DNA of 35,344 nucleotides, from the NCBI GenBank assembly GCA_002716125.1, contig PAZH01000009.1, forward strand, positions 54,993 to 90,336. Reading direction: 5' to 3'. Every line of letters begins with the position of its first letter. Position 1 is the stretch's first letter. The DNA comes from Rhodospirillaceae bacterium. GTDB lineage: Bacteria > Pseudomonadota > Alphaproteobacteria > UBA8366. Below, piece after piece: positions 16,824 to 25,474 of this stretch. Below the pieces are notes generated by a model. It had not been told where the DNA came from. It worked only from the letters and a program-made list of their open reading frames with translations, and made no database searches. The position numbers and the translations under genes were made by a program.

Positions 16824-17918
16824 ATGAACGTAGACCAAACCCCGTACCGAACGATCTGGACGGCGGACGACGGTTGGCGCGTGCGGATCATAGACCAGAC
16901 GAGACTGCCGCACGAGTTCGTCGTCCTGGACCTGGAAAATGTTGAGCAGATGGCCGAGGCGATCCAAGTCATGCGGGTGCGGGGGGCGCCGCTGATCGGT
17001 GCCTCTACCGCCTACGGGGTCGCGCTGGCGATGAACGTCTCTCCATCCGACGAGAATTTAGCGGCGGCGATTGAGACCCTCGGCCGGACGCGTCCAACGG
17101 CGGTCAACCTGCACTGGGCGCTGGGGGACATGAAGGACTGCCTGGCCCCCTTGGCGCCGGATCAACGCGTCGAGGCCGCGTATCGGCGGGCGGCGGAGAT
17201 TTGCGACGAAGATACCGAGATCAACCGCCGGATCGGTGAGTACGCGTTGCCGCTGATCGAAGCGGCGGCGCGCGACAAGAAACCGGGCGAGAGCGTCAAC
17301 GTTCTTACACATTGCAACGCGGGATGGCTCGCGACGGTGGATTGGGGAACGGCGACCTCGCCGATTTACCAGGCGCACGATGCTGGTATCTCTGTCCATG
17401 TCTGGGTCGACGAAACACGACCCCGAAATCAAGGGGCCAGCCTGACAGCTTGGGAGCTTGGGCATCATGGTGTGCCCCATACGGTGATCGCGGACAATGC
17501 GGGCGGGCATCTCATGCAGAAGGGCGAAATCGATCTCTGCATCACCGGCACGGATCGCACGACCGCGACTGGCGATGTCGCCAACAAGATTGGAACCTAC
17601 TTGAAGGCCCTTGCCGCGCACGACAACGGTGTGCCGTTTTACGTTGCGCTGCCGTCGCCCACGATCGACTGGACCCTGCGAGACGGTATCGCGGAAATTC
17701 CGATCGAAGAACGAGCGGAGAGCGAAGTCACCGAAATGACCGGCCGGACAGCGGATGGCGCAGTGGAAACGATCCGGATCGTCGCCGACGGTTCCCCCGC
17801 CGCGAACCCGGCTTTTGACGTAACGCCGGCTCGTCTCGTCACCGGGCTTGTGACGGAACGCGGTATCGCGGAAGCGTCGCGGGAAGGGCTCCTCGAACTT
17901 TTCCCCGAGCGGCGCTAG
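16824..17918 (+). CDS. mtnA: S-methyl-5-thioribose-1-phosphate isomerase
   Basis: The 364-residue protein belongs to the aldose-ketose isomerase/eIF2B-like family. Characteristic segments are MRVRGAPLIGASTAYGVALAM near residue 50, the catalytic Cys segment NVLTHCNAGWLATVDWGTA, and the catalytic Asp segment ITGTDRTTATGDVANKIGTY, followed by VPFYVALPSPTIDWTL. It converts 5-methylthioribose-1-phosphate to 5-methylthioribulose-1-phosphate in methionine salvage. Some members also accept 5-deoxyribose-1-phosphate. No mtnB, mtnC, mtnD or mtnK is present, but a class II aldolase fusion lies downstream and could be the next step. A small imperfect hairpin (AAAGCG/CGCTTT) lies in the leader near 16788-16804. 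Confidence 0.92.
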   Translation: MNVDQTPYRTIWTADDGWRVRIIDQTRLPHEFVVLDLENVEQMAEAIQVMRVRGAPLIGASTAYGVALAMNVSPSDENLAAAIETLGRTRPTAVNLHWALGDMKDCLAPLAPDQRVEAAYRRAAEICDEDTEINRRIGEYALPLIEAAARDKKPGESVNVLTHCNAGWLATVDWGTATSPIYQAHDAGISVHVWVDETRPRNQGASLTAWELGHHGVPHTVIADNAGGHLMQKGEIDLCITGTDRTTATGDVANKIGTYLKALAAHDNGVPFYVALPSPTIDWTLRDGIAEIPIEERAESEVTEMTGRTADGAVETIRIVADGSPAANPAFDVTPARLVTGLVTERGIAEASREGLLELFPERR

Positions 17919-17931
17919 AAACCCTGCGCCG

Positions 17932-18645
17932 TCAGGCCCAATCCGGTACTTCGGCGAGGAGGCGTCCATGACCGGCGATTGGGTCTTTCACACCCAGATT
18001 CGCCATCATCGACCAGAGGACGACTTGATTGGTCGTGATCACCGGCTTCTCGAAACGCGCTTCCCAGGACGCGATGTGACGCATTGTTGGAAAGTTGCCG
18101 CCGGGGACCACCAGGGCTTCGATTTCCGGTGAATCGACCCGTTCGAACGCTTCGACCGCGTGGCTCTCGTCGAGGGCGCCGATCGCGTAGGCGTCCGTCG
18201 CGCCGAAGCCTTCCATAGCGACCACCTCTAACGCGCAATCTGCTTCGAAGTAATTTTTGGCCTGGCCGATCACCTGGTCGGAATAGGGAGATACGAGCGC
18301 GATTTTGCGGGTGCCGAGCGCTCTTGCAGCCGCGCCGATGGCTTCCGCGGACGTGTAAGCGGGTGCCCCGGAATGCTCGGTGATCAGGGCCTTGATCCGC
18401 CCGTCGTAGCCGTCTTCGAACAAGCTCGCCGAGGTTTGAATGAGACTGATGGCTTCGACTTTCGCATTGCCGAGCATCTTCGACTGGTAGGCGACATCGT
18501 CGTCGAGGCTGGGCGAAAACGGTGTATCGCCGCCTTTACCCATGCGCGCCGTATGAAACTGCAAGCTTTCGGGTATCAACCGGGTGAATTCGATTTCGAC
18601 CGTTGTGTTGGTCGACGGAATAAGGATTCCGAAGTGGCGGGTCAT
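17932..18645 (-). CDS. Asp/Glu racemase superfamily protein (maleate isomerase/arylmalonate decarboxylase-like) lacking the usual first Cys
   Basis: The 237-residue protein opens with MTRHFGILIPSTNTTVEIEF, the 'G.i.PssNt..E.e' start of the maleate cis-trans isomerase group. It has the two-domain Rossmann-like pattern (TRKIALVSPYSDQV; EALVVPGGNFPT). Where family members carry the first catalytic Cys (ACTSGS-like), this one has LIQTSASLF with Gln70. The second site reads ITTNQVVLW, also without Cys. The only Cys lies in FEADCALEVV. The canonical two-Cys chemistry therefore looks absent and the function is open. It is convergent with mtnA across 13 bp and divergent from the aldolase fusion. Confidence 0.75.
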   Translation of the reverse strand: MTRHFGILIPSTNTTVEIEFTRLIPESLQFHTARMGKGGDTPFSPSLDDDVAYQSKMLGNAKVEAISLIQTSASLFEDGYDGRIKALITEHSGAPAYTSAEAIGAAARALGTRKIALVSPYSDQVIGQAKNYFEADCALEVVAMEGFGATDAYAIGALDESHAVEAFERVDSPEIEALVVPGGNFPTMRHIASWEARFEKPVITTNQVVLWSMMANLGVKDPIAGHGRLLAEVPDWA

Positions 18646-18790
18646 GGCGTTTCTTTCTGTTCCGAGACGGTTGGAGTTCTCTTAAAGAGCTTGCGGTCTT
18701 GCCGCGTTTCTCAAGTCAATTTTTTAAAAGGGTGGTGTTTTTCGGCCGCGAACCCTATCAATCCGGACGGGATTAAATGGGATACGGTCG

Positions 18791-20836
18791 ATGAAGAACC
18801 TTTGGTCCGATAACGATGCCCGCGCCTATGTGCGCCGCTACGCAAAAGACGGCGTTAGCGAGGATGTCGCCTTACGCGTCTACACGACGCGGTTGCTCGG
18901 CGGCGATCCGCGCCTCGTCATTCATGGCGGCGGCAATACGTCGGTGAAGACGCAAATGGCCGATCTCACCGGTCGCGAGTTGGATGTGCTCTGCGTAAAG
19001 GGCAGCGGCTGGGACATGGGTGATATCGAGCCGCCCGGATTGCCCGCGGTCCGATTGGAGCCCTTGCGCGAATTGGTTCAGCTGACGTCGCTGAGCGACG
19101 AAGACATGGTGAATGTGCAACGGGGCAATCTGCTTGATTCGACTTCGCCGAACCCTTCCGTCGAAACCCTATTGCACGCCTTCCTGCCGCATAAATTCAT
19201 CGATCACACGCATTCAAACGCGGTCCTGGCATTGACGGATCAGCCCGACGGTGAAGCGATTTGCCGTGACCTTTACGGCAGCCGGGCGGCGCTCGTCCCC
19301 TACATCATGCCGGGTTTCGCGCTCGCCAAGAAGGCGTGGGAAGTACAGGCGGCGAACCCGGATTGCGAAGGCCTGATTTTGCTGAAGCACGGGGTGTTCA
19401 GCTTCGGAGAGACCGCGAAGGAGGCTTATAGCCGCATGATTCGCCTTGTCTCCATGGCGGAAAAGGCGGCGCGGCAATCGAAGCGGAAACCGCTCGCACA
19501 GGTCCGTCTGCCGGCGAAACTGATGAAGCCGGCGGAAATTGCGCCGATCTTGAGAGGCCTTGTCGCCGACGGCGAAGGCGAAGCGCAGAAACGTTTCGTG
19601 ATGACGTTCCGCAGCAATGCGGAAATCAAACGTTACGTCTCGGCGCGCGATCTCGAACGTTTCAGCCAGGAAGGCAATGTGACGCCGGATCATTCGATCC
19701 GGATCAAACCGGTGCCATTGATTGTGCCGGCGCCAAACGCCGCGGCGCCGGAGAAATTCGCCGAGGGGGCCGCGAAAGCCATGGCGGCGTTTCGGCAGCG
19801 CTACCGGGATTATTTCGCAACCAATAATAAAAAGTCACCGGTCAAGAAAATCCGCTTGGACAATTCGCCGCGCGTCATATTGGTGCCTGGTGTTGGGCTC
19901 TTCGGTGTTGGGAACGATGCGAAAGCGGCGCATATCGCAGCGGATCTCGGCGAGACGACGGTCGAAGTGACGACGAATGCCGAAGCGATCGGCCGGTTCG
20001 ACAGTATTTCCAAATACGATCAATTCGAAATTGAGTATTGGTCGCTCGAACAGGCCAAACTCGGCAAGGGACAGGAAAAGCCGCTCGCGCGTCAGATCGC
20101 CGTCGTGACTGGCGCGGGCGGGACCATCGGTACAGCGATTGCGGGCGCCTTTAAGGCCGCCGGTGCCGATGTCGCGTTGCTCGACCGGGATGCGAAAGCG
20201 GTAGAGGCGGCAGCGGCTTCCGTCGGCGGTTTGGCGATTGAAGCCGACGTGACCGACCCGAAATCCGTTGAGAATGCTTATGCGCGTGTCGCCGAAGCGT
20301 TCGGCGGCGTGGATATCCTTGTCTCCAACGCGGGTGCGGCTTGGCAAGGGCGAATGGATGAAGTCGACGACAAGGGGTTGCGCGAGAGTTTCGAGCTCAA
20401 TTTTTTCGCCCATCAGTATATGGCGCAGCGTGCGGTCCAGATTATGTGCCAACAAGCGACAGGCGGCGTCTTACTGTTCAACGCCTCGAAGCAAGCGGTA
20501 AACCCCGGCCCCGATTTCGGACCCTACGGATTGCCGAAAGCGGCGGCCATGGCTTTGATGCGCCAATACGCCGTCGAGTTTGGCGGTGACGGTATTCGCT
20601 CGAATGCCGTGAATGCGGACCGTATTAAGAGCGGCTTATTGACGGATTCGATGGTGAAGAGCCGCGCAAAGGCGCGCGGTGTGAGCGCGGATTCCTATAT
20701 GCGCGGGAACCTGCTGGGCCGTGAGGTTACGGCAGCGGATGTCGCGCAGGCTTTTGTCGATTTGGCGTTGGCCGAGAAGACGACGGGGGCGGTTATCACC
20801 GTCGACGGCGGCAATATTGCGGCGGCGCTTCGCTAG
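18791..20836 (+). CDS. Bifunctional class II aldolase / short-chain dehydrogenase
   Basis: The 681-residue fusion has an N-terminal class II aldolase domain (about 25-260) with VIHGGGNTSVKTQM, a Glu in NPSVETLLHAFLPHKF and zinc ligands in IDHTHSNAVLALT and LLKHGVFSFG. The C-terminal domain (from about residue 430) is a short-chain dehydrogenase: VVTGAGGTIGTAIAGAFKAAG cofactor site, LVSNAGAAWQG, and active-site YGLPK. Characterised relatives cleave rhamnulose-1-phosphate to DHAP and lactaldehyde and then oxidise or reduce the aldehyde. With mtnA close by, a 5-deoxy- or 5-methylthio-ribulose-1-phosphate substrate is also possible; that is inference. The 145-bp gap upstream holds the promoter shared divergently with the racemase-like gene. 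Confidence 0.88.
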   Translation: MKNLWSDNDARAYVRRYAKDGVSEDVALRVYTTRLLGGDPRLVIHGGGNTSVKTQMADLTGRELDVLCVKGSGWDMGDIEPPGLPAVRLEPLRELVQLTSLSDEDMVNVQRGNLLDSTSPNPSVETLLHAFLPHKFIDHTHSNAVLALTDQPDGEAICRDLYGSRAALVPYIMPGFALAKKAWEVQAANPDCEGLILLKHGVFSFGETAKEAYSRMIRLVSMAEKAARQSKRKPLAQVRLPAKLMKPAEIAPILRGLVADGEGEAQKRFVMTFRSNAEIKRYVSARDLERFSQEGNVTPDHSIRIKPVPLIVPAPNAAAPEKFAEGAAKAMAAFRQRYRDYFATNNKKSPVKKIRLDNSPRVILVPGVGLFGVGNDAKAAHIAADLGETTVEVTTNAEAIGRFDSISKYDQFEIEYWSLEQAKLGKGQEKPLARQIAVVTGAGGTIGTAIAGAFKAAGADVALLDRDAKAVEAAAASVGGLAIEADVTDPKSVENAYARVAEAFGGVDILVSNAGAAWQGRMDEVDDKGLRESFELNFFAHQYMAQRAVQIMCQQATGGVLLFNASKQAVNPGPDFGPYGLPKAAAMALMRQYAVEFGGDGIRSNAVNADRIKSGLLTDSMVKSRAKARGVSADSYMRGNLLGREVTAADVAQAFVDLALAEKTTGAVITVDGGNIAAALR

Positions 20837-20873
20837 GCATGAAACAGACAAACTTCTAACAAAGGGACGAACG

Positions 20874-21428
20874 ATGCGATTGGTAAGTCTATTTACGGCG
20901 ATGATGGCAGTGTTCGGCATGAGTGTGGCAACAATGAATGATACCGAAGCGGCCGATCTGGAAAATACGATCTATCTAGAGCTGAAAGACGGGCGTGTGG
21001 TGATCGAACTACTGCCGGAATTGGCGCCCAATCATGTCAACCGGATCAAGGAACTAACCCGTGCCGGGTTCTATGACGGCATCGTTTTCCATCGGGTGAT
21101 TGAAGGGTTTATGGCACAGACCGGCGATCCGACAGGCACCGGTGGCGGTGGGTCGGACAAGCCGGATCTTAAGGCAGAGTTTAGCAGCGAGCGGCATCTG
21201 CGCGGTGTGGTGTCGATGGCGCGTTCCCGCAATCCCAACAGCGCCAACAGTCAGTTCTTTATCGTCTTCGATGATGCGTCTTGGCTGGACAACCAATACA
21301 CGGTGTGGGGACGGGTCACCTCGGGTATGGAGTTTGTCGATCAAATCAAAAAGGGTCACCCGCGTTCGGGAGAAGTCGACGATCCAGATAAGATCGTGAG
21401 CATGAAAGTCGCGGCTGACGTCGAATAA
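20874..21428 (+). CDS. Periplasmic cyclophilin-type peptidyl-prolyl cis-trans isomerase
   Basis: 184 residues from ATG 20874, with AAAGGGA ribosome site 12-6 bases upstream. A signal peptide (MRLVSLFTAMMAVFGMSVA...EA) precedes a complete cyclophilin domain. Active-site segments are FHRVIEGFMAQTGDPTGTGGGGS (catalytic Arg in FHRV), VSMARSRNPNSANSQFFIVF and LDNQYTVWGRV. It catalyses prolyl isomerisation during folding of exported proteins. It follows the aldolase fusion by 37 bp and may be co-transcribed. Confidence 0.93.
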   Translation: MRLVSLFTAMMAVFGMSVATMNDTEAADLENTIYLELKDGRVVIELLPELAPNHVNRIKELTRAGFYDGIVFHRVIEGFMAQTGDPTGTGGGGSDKPDLKAEFSSERHLRGVVSMARSRNPNSANSQFFIVFDDASWLDNQYTVWGRVTSGMEFVDQIKKGHPRSGEVDDPDKIVSMKVAADVE

Positions 21429-21506
21429 CGGCCTCAATTTACGCGAATCGGCGGTTGTGGTATCCTAAGGCGAGGGTTTGTACCGCAACTGCTGGGTCTT
21501 TTCGTT

Positions 21507-21701
21507 ATGGCGATCGATTCACTCGCCGCCGTACAGGTGATCGCACCGGGTTTCGACAGTTCTCTTCTGGCCTTGAGGCTTCAGCTTCAAAACGAGAGCG
21601 CGACCGTCAATCTCATCAACGATGCGGTAAAGCAGGTCCAGGAAAGCAGCGCGGCGACAGATCGTCAGAATCCGGACCGATTGCTCGACGTTCTGGTTTG
21701 A
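21507..21701 (+). CDS. Small hypothetical protein (64 residues)
   Basis: ATG 21507 opens a 64-residue frame ending LLDVLV. The sequence is mostly amphipathic helix (LALRLQLQNESATVNLINDAVKQVQESS) with a hydrophobic N-terminus and no clear membrane span. Length and helix pattern recall small 'putative motility' YjfB-like proteins, but I cannot claim homology. A promoter-like TTGTGGTATCC lies 52 bp upstream of the ATG. It precedes the YbhN-like gene by 81 bp. Confidence 0.45.
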   Translation: MAIDSLAAVQVIAPGFDSSLLALRLQLQNESATVNLINDAVKQVQESSAATDRQNPDRLLDVLV

Positions 21702-21782
21702 ACCTCCGGCCCCGCTTACCCGACGGTTGTCAGAAGCGAAGCAAACCTGTATCACGCCCCAAGCTTGACGAATGAGTTCTTA

Positions 21783-22781
21783 ATGGCGTCGATTTTCGCG
21801 CAAAAATGGGTTGGGTTTACCATCAAGGCCGCGGTGACGGTCGGGTTGATTTGGGTTGTGCTTGGCAATCAAGACCTGGATCGCCTCGCCGAGCGTTTGT
21901 CCGGTATGACCTTCTGGAGTGTCTTCCTGGCGGCTGTTTTGTTGATTGTGCAAAACGTTCTCGCCTCGGTCCGGTGGTTCATCGTGATGCACCTTTTTGG
22001 CCGGGCCTTACCGTATCCCATGGCCCTTCGGTTTTACTTCGAAGGCCTTTTGTTCAATCAGGCTTTGCCTTCCACGATCGGTGGCGATGGCGTTCGGATG
22101 TACCGCGCCGTAAAGGCCGGGTTACCGGTTGCTTCCGGGGTTAACGGCGTCTTGCTGGACCGGATTTCGGGTCTCTTAGCCCTCTTGGTTCTCGTGGCGG
22201 TAACGCAACCTTGGTTATATGACCGCGTTGACGAAACGGCGGCGCGGCTGACCTTTGCTGCAGTCATCGTTGCCGGCGTGGTGGGCGTTACGGTACTGCT
22301 TTTTTGTAATCGGGTTCCCGCGATCTTGATGAAGTCGAAGCTGATGCGCGGGCTCGCGGGCCTATCGACCGGCCTCAACGACCTGATCTTGCAATTGCGT
22401 TTGGGGCTGCCGGTCTTCGGGCTTTCGATTTTCGGTCATCTTCTGATGGTGGCAGCGAGTTTCGTGCTCGCACAAGATCTTGGCCTCTCTGTGACATTTG
22501 TCGACTGCCTCGTTCTCGTGCCGGGCGTGATGCTGCTTGCGGCGGCCCCGATTTCGATTGCGGGCTGGGGCGTGAGGGAAGCCGTGATGGTGGCCGCCAT
22601 GTCGCTGCTCGGTGTGCCGGATGACGGTTCGACCAGTTTGTCGCTGGTGTTCGGTGCGCTTATCGCCGGTATTGGTTTGGTCGGTGGCATCCTATGGTTG
22701 GCCAATCCGGATAGGCGTGTTGCGGACCTTGAAACGATCAGAGAAGACGATACCGAACAGAATAAGGCGAAGGCCAACTAG
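21783..22781 (+). CDS. Lysylphosphatidylglycerol synthase-TM/YbhN family membrane protein (flippase-like)
   Basis: About 332 residues from ATG 21783 (a TTG 18 bases upstream is in frame). It has about eight hydrophobic helices and the UPF0104/YbhN signature: NVLASVRWFIVMHLFG, then FNQALPSTIGGDGVRMYRA, and VNGVLLDRISGLLALL. The late segment PISIAGWGVREAVMV is also typical. The family resembles the flippase half of MprF and is often found in cell-envelope or polysaccharide loci. The gene sits 96 bp upstream of gmd-fcl in the same orientation, so a role in moving a lipid-linked envelope component is plausible but unproven. Confidence 0.85.
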   Translation: MASIFAQKWVGFTIKAAVTVGLIWVVLGNQDLDRLAERLSGMTFWSVFLAAVLLIVQNVLASVRWFIVMHLFGRALPYPMALRFYFEGLLFNQALPSTIGGDGVRMYRAVKAGLPVASGVNGVLLDRISGLLALLVLVAVTQPWLYDRVDETAARLTFAAVIVAGVVGVTVLLFCNRVPAILMKSKLMRGLAGLSTGLNDLILQLRLGLPVFGLSIFGHLLMVAASFVLAQDLGLSVTFVDCLVLVPGVMLLAAAPISIAGWGVREAVMVAAMSLLGVPDDGSTSLSLVFGALIAGIGLVGGILWLANPDRRVADLETIREDDTEQNKAKAN

Positions 22782-22877
22782 GGAAGACTGCGGCGTCAGG
22801 ATGACTTGGACCTATGCCTGATGTATGGTCCGCCCATCGGTGGAATTTTAGACTTGCGAAGGAGCGTTTAGAAGCGA

Positions 22878-23924
22878 ATGAAGCGCGCATTGATTACCGG
22901 CATTACCGGCCAAGACGGATCTTATTTGGCTGAATTCCTCTTGGCTAAAGGCTATGAAGTCCATGGTGTCATCCGTCGCGCCAGTACCTTTAACACCACC
23001 AGAATCGATCATCTCTACAGCGATCCGCATGATCCTGAAACACGCCTTTTCCTGCATTACGGCGATCTGTCGGATGCGTCCGGCCTGCGACACATCCTCG
23101 CCCGGGTGCGCCCGGTCGAGATTTATAATCTGGCCGCACAAAGTCACGTAAAAGTCTCCTTCGACCAACCCGAATATACCGCCGATATCGTTGCCACAGG
23201 TACGCTTCGCTTGCTCGAGGCGACGCGCGAATACATTGCGACGGCGGAAGAACCGGTGCGGTTCTACCAAGCCGGCTCTTCGGAGATGTACGGCTCCGCG
23301 CCGGCGCCGCAAAGCGAAGCAACGCCTTTTGCGCCGCGTAGCCCTTACGCCGTCGGAAAAGTGGCCGGATACTGGTTTGCCGTCAACTATCGCGAAGCCT
23401 ACGATATGTTCGTTTCGAACGGAATCCTGTTCAATCACGAAAGTCCGCGTCGAGGCGAAACGTTTGTGACGCGGAAGATTACGCGGGCGCTCGGTCGAAT
23501 TAAGTGTGGCCTCCAGGATCGCCTGTTTCTGGGCAATCTTGATGCAAAGCGGGATTGGGGATTCGCGGGCGACTATGTCGAGGCGATGTGGTTAATGTTG
23601 CAACAAGACGAACCCGGCGATTACGTTGTGGCAACTGGCGAGACCTATTCGGTTCGTGACTTTTTGACCACAGCGTTCGAAAGCGCCGATATGAATTGGG
23701 AAGATTACGTCCGTATCGACGAACGTTATTTCCGGCCAACGGAGGTCGATGTCCTGCTCGGCGATCCGTCGCGCGCGAAATCGGCGCTCGGGTGGTCCCC
23801 GAAGGTCGATTTCAAATCCCTGGTTGGTATGATGGTGGAGCACGATTTGGAATTGGCGCAACGCGAGCGAACTTTGGTGGACGCGGGACACAAGATTTCA
23901 TTGGATGGGATCGCAAATGGCTAA
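22878..23924 (+). CDS. gmd: GDP-mannose 4,6-dehydratase
   Basis: The 348-residue extended SDR starts [22 protein letters not shown], with the NADP-binding GxxGxxG. Gmd-specific segments are [38 protein letters not shown] (catalytic Ser/Thr-Glu), YAVGK (catalytic Tyr-Lys), [17 protein letters not shown] and [17 protein letters not shown]. It makes GDP-4-keto-6-deoxy-D-mannose in the cytoplasm, the precursor for GDP-L-fucose made by the overlapping fcl. GAAGGAG lies about 20 bases before ATG 22878. Confidence 0.96.
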   Translation: MKRALITGITGQDGSYLAEFLLAKGYEVHGVIRRASTFNTTRIDHLYSDPHDPETRLFLHYGDLSDASGLRHILARVRPVEIYNLAAQSHVKVSFDQPEYTADIVATGTLRLLEATREYIATAEEPVRFYQAGSSEMYGSAPAPQSEATPFAPRSPYAVGKVAGYWFAVNYREAYDMFVSNGILFNHESPRRGETFVTRKITRALGRIKCGLQDRLFLGNLDAKRDWGFAGDYVEAMWLMLQQDEPGDYVVATGETYSVRDFLTTAFESADMNWEDYVRIDERYFRPTEVDVLLGDPSRAKSALGWSPKVDFKSLVGMMVEHDLELAQRERTLVDAGHKISLDGIANG

Positions 23925-24873
23925 GATGGCTGCCGACGCGAAGATCTTCGTGGCGGGCCATAGTGGACTGGTCGGCAGCGCGATCATGCGCGCGCTGCGT
24001 GCGAACGGCTACTCGAATTTGATCGTCGGTGGGCGAAGCAAGGTCGATTTAACGCGTCAGTCCGAAGTCGAGGCGTTCTTTGAAAGCGAAAAACCCGACT
24101 ACGTGTTTTTGGCCGCCGCGAAAGTCGGTGGCATACATGCCAATCAGACGTTTCCCGCGGAGTTTATCTATCAAAATATGATGATCGCGGCGAATGTGAT
24201 CGAGGCGGCTTGGCGCAACGATTGTGAAAAACTGCTGTATCTCGGATCTTCGTGCATATATCCGCGTTTGGCGCCGCAACCGATTCCCGAATCTGCGTTG
24301 CTGACATCGACCCTGGAGCCGACGAACGAACCTTATGCGATCGCGAAAATCGCCGGCCTGAAACTTTGCGAATACTATCGCAAACAATATGGATTCGACG
24401 CGATATCGTTGATGCCGACGAATCTGTATGGTCCCGGCGACAATTTCGACTTGGAGCATAGCCACGTCATCCCAGCGCTTATGCGAAAGGCGCATGAGGC
24501 GAAAATGATGGGCGCACCGGCGATGGTCGTGTGGGGGACGGGCGCGCCGCGCCGTGAATTCTTGCACGTCGACGATCTGGCGGACGCGGCGCTCCATTTG
24601 ATGGAGCACTATAGTGAAGCGACGACGATAAACGTCGGCGTTGGAAAAGACGTCACCATCAAGGAACTCGTCGCGATTATTTGTGACGTTGTCGGATTCG
24701 AAGGTGAACTTGAGTTCGATACGAGTCGGCCGGATGGCACGCCGCAAAAAATGCTCGATATCGCACGCCTTCGATCGATCGGCTGGACGCCGAATATTGA
24801 ATTACGAGACGGGCTTGCGACAACCTACGCATGGTTTTTGGAAAATATCGACCAACTGCGTGCTGCCGAATAA
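23917..24873 (+). CDS. fcl: GDP-L-fucose synthase
   Basis: About 318 residues from ATG 23917; ATG 23905 and ATG 23926 are also in frame and the true start is uncertain. All three lie at or next to the gmd stop, so the genes are translationally coupled. Conserved features are the nucleotide motif [48 protein letters not shown], the catalytic [15 protein letters not shown], and [19 protein letters not shown]. The enzyme epimerises and reduces the Gmd product to GDP-L-fucose, for capsule, LPS or exopolysaccharide. No glycosyltransferases are in the window. Confidence 0.95.
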   Translation: MAKMAADAKIFVAGHSGLVGSAIMRALRANGYSNLIVGGRSKVDLTRQSEVEAFFESEKPDYVFLAAAKVGGIHANQTFPAEFIYQNMMIAANVIEAAWRNDCEKLLYLGSSCIYPRLAPQPIPESALLTSTLEPTNEPYAIAKIAGLKLCEYYRKQYGFDAISLMPTNLYGPGDNFDLEHSHVIPALMRKAHEAKMMGAPAMVVWGTGAPRREFLHVDDLADAALHLMEHYSEATTINVGVGKDVTIKELVAIICDVVGFEGELEFDTSRPDGTPQKMLDIARLRSIGWTPNIELRDGLATTYAWFLENIDQLRAAE

Positions 24874-24903
24874 CGATATTACTTCATTTCAATTCGATGA
24901 AGC

Positions 24904-24955
24904 GGCTCCGGATCCCTCTGGAGGGCTATTCCGTGGGGGTAAGAGATCCGGAGCC
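24904..24955. repeat. Perfect 11-bp inverted repeat with an inner hairpin, between convergent fcl and a small-ORF operon
   Basis: GGCTCCGGATC (24904-24914) and GATCCGGAGCC (24945-24955) are exact complements. Between them CCCTC/GAGGG (24914-24918, 24921-24925) can form a nested or competing 5-bp stem. The place, between the 3' ends of fcl and the minus-strand small ORFs, suits a bidirectional terminator, but no T tract follows on either side. A structured RNA or a processing site is possible. Confidence 0.55.
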
Positions 24956-24967
24956 TGTGGTGATCGG

Positions 24968-25147
24968 TTAGTCGTTCAGACCCGCCGCAAGGATATCTGT
25001 CGTGACGCCGTCGATCATTCGATGGCCGGCGAAAAGCTCCGCCCGGCTCTTCCGACCGAGTCTCAGTCGCGTCGGAATGTCCCGGGAACGGAACCCTGGC
25101 GGTGGCGATATCCGAGCCAGCGCGCGGTCGAGTTCGGGGGTTAACAT
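24968..25147 (-). CDS. Small hypothetical protein (59 residues)
   Basis: ATG 25147 is preceded by GGGAGAAC at good ribosome-site spacing and opens a 59-residue frame ending AAGLND. The sequence is basic in the middle (GFRSRDIPTRLRLGRKSRAELF) and has no signal peptide or membrane span. It follows the 55-residue ORF by 13 bp in the same orientation, so the two look like an operon divergent from the LysR gene at 25475. No family is recognised. Confidence 0.5.
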   Translation of the reverse strand: MLTPELDRALARISPPPGFRSRDIPTRLRLGRKSRAELFAGHRMIDGVTTDILAAGLND

Positions 25148-25160
25148 CTTTGTTCTCCCG

Positions 25161-25328
25161 TTATCTTGCCAAGTCTTGGATTTTACCGACACCCCACTGG
25201 AGTGCGCGGAAGATGGCTTGGGATTGTTCGCGCCGTGCGTTCGACTGCGCGCGGATGAGTTCGTCGTCGTCGATGACGAAGGCGGGGATGGCGCCGCTCG
25301 GTCGCGGCTGAGCGTCAAACTGTGTCAT
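25161..25328 (-). CDS. Small hypothetical protein (55 residues) divergent from LysR gene
   Basis: ATG 25328, with AAAGG upstream, opens a 55-residue frame. It has a Pro-rich N-terminus (AQPRPSGAIPAFVI), then a helical, amphipathic C-terminus (IRAQSNARREQSQAIFRALQWGVGKI). The 'RR.....IFRAL' helix resembles the many short DUF1127-like proteins of alphaproteobacteria, though this match is only by eye. Longer upstream readings of the same frame to 25514 would run through the LysR start and are unlikely. Confidence 0.5.
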   Translation of the reverse strand: MTQFDAQPRPSGAIPAFVIDDDELIRAQSNARREQSQAIFRALQWGVGKIQDLAR

Positions 25329-25347
25329 AATTCTGATACCTTTCGGT

Positions 25348-25416
25348 TTAGATTTCCTGGTCGAGGAGAAATCGTGTGGCGATCTCCTCGTCTCTGTTGC
25401 CGTTATATTTGGGCAT
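25348..25416 (-). CDS. Very short ORF (22 residues), possible leader peptide
   Basis: ATG 25416 to TAA 25348 encodes MPKYNGNRDEEIATRFLLDQ plus EI. It sits first in the minus-strand small-ORF series, 19 bp before the 55-residue ORF, and about 60 bp from the divergent LysR start. Its coding status rests on position and an ordinary-looking composition only. Confidence 0.3.
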   Translation of the reverse strand: MPKYNGNRDEEIATRFLLDQEI

Positions 25417-25449
25417 AATGAATTTTTCCGCAAACGAGATTGTTTTGAA

Positions 25450-25474
25450 TTCAGATTAGCTTTACTATTCTGAA
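25450..25474. promoter_or_regulatory. LysR-type dyad abutting the first LysR start codon
   Basis: TTCAGATTAG and CTATTCTGAA (25450-25459, 25465-25474) form a 25-bp dyad with a 5-bp centre and 9 of 10 arm positions matching. It ends one base before ATG 25475 and lies between the LysR gene and the divergent small ORFs. It contains ATTAG, the complement of the CTAAT element reported for E. coli GcvA sites. This placement is what is expected of an autoregulatory LysR operator. Confidence 0.6.
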
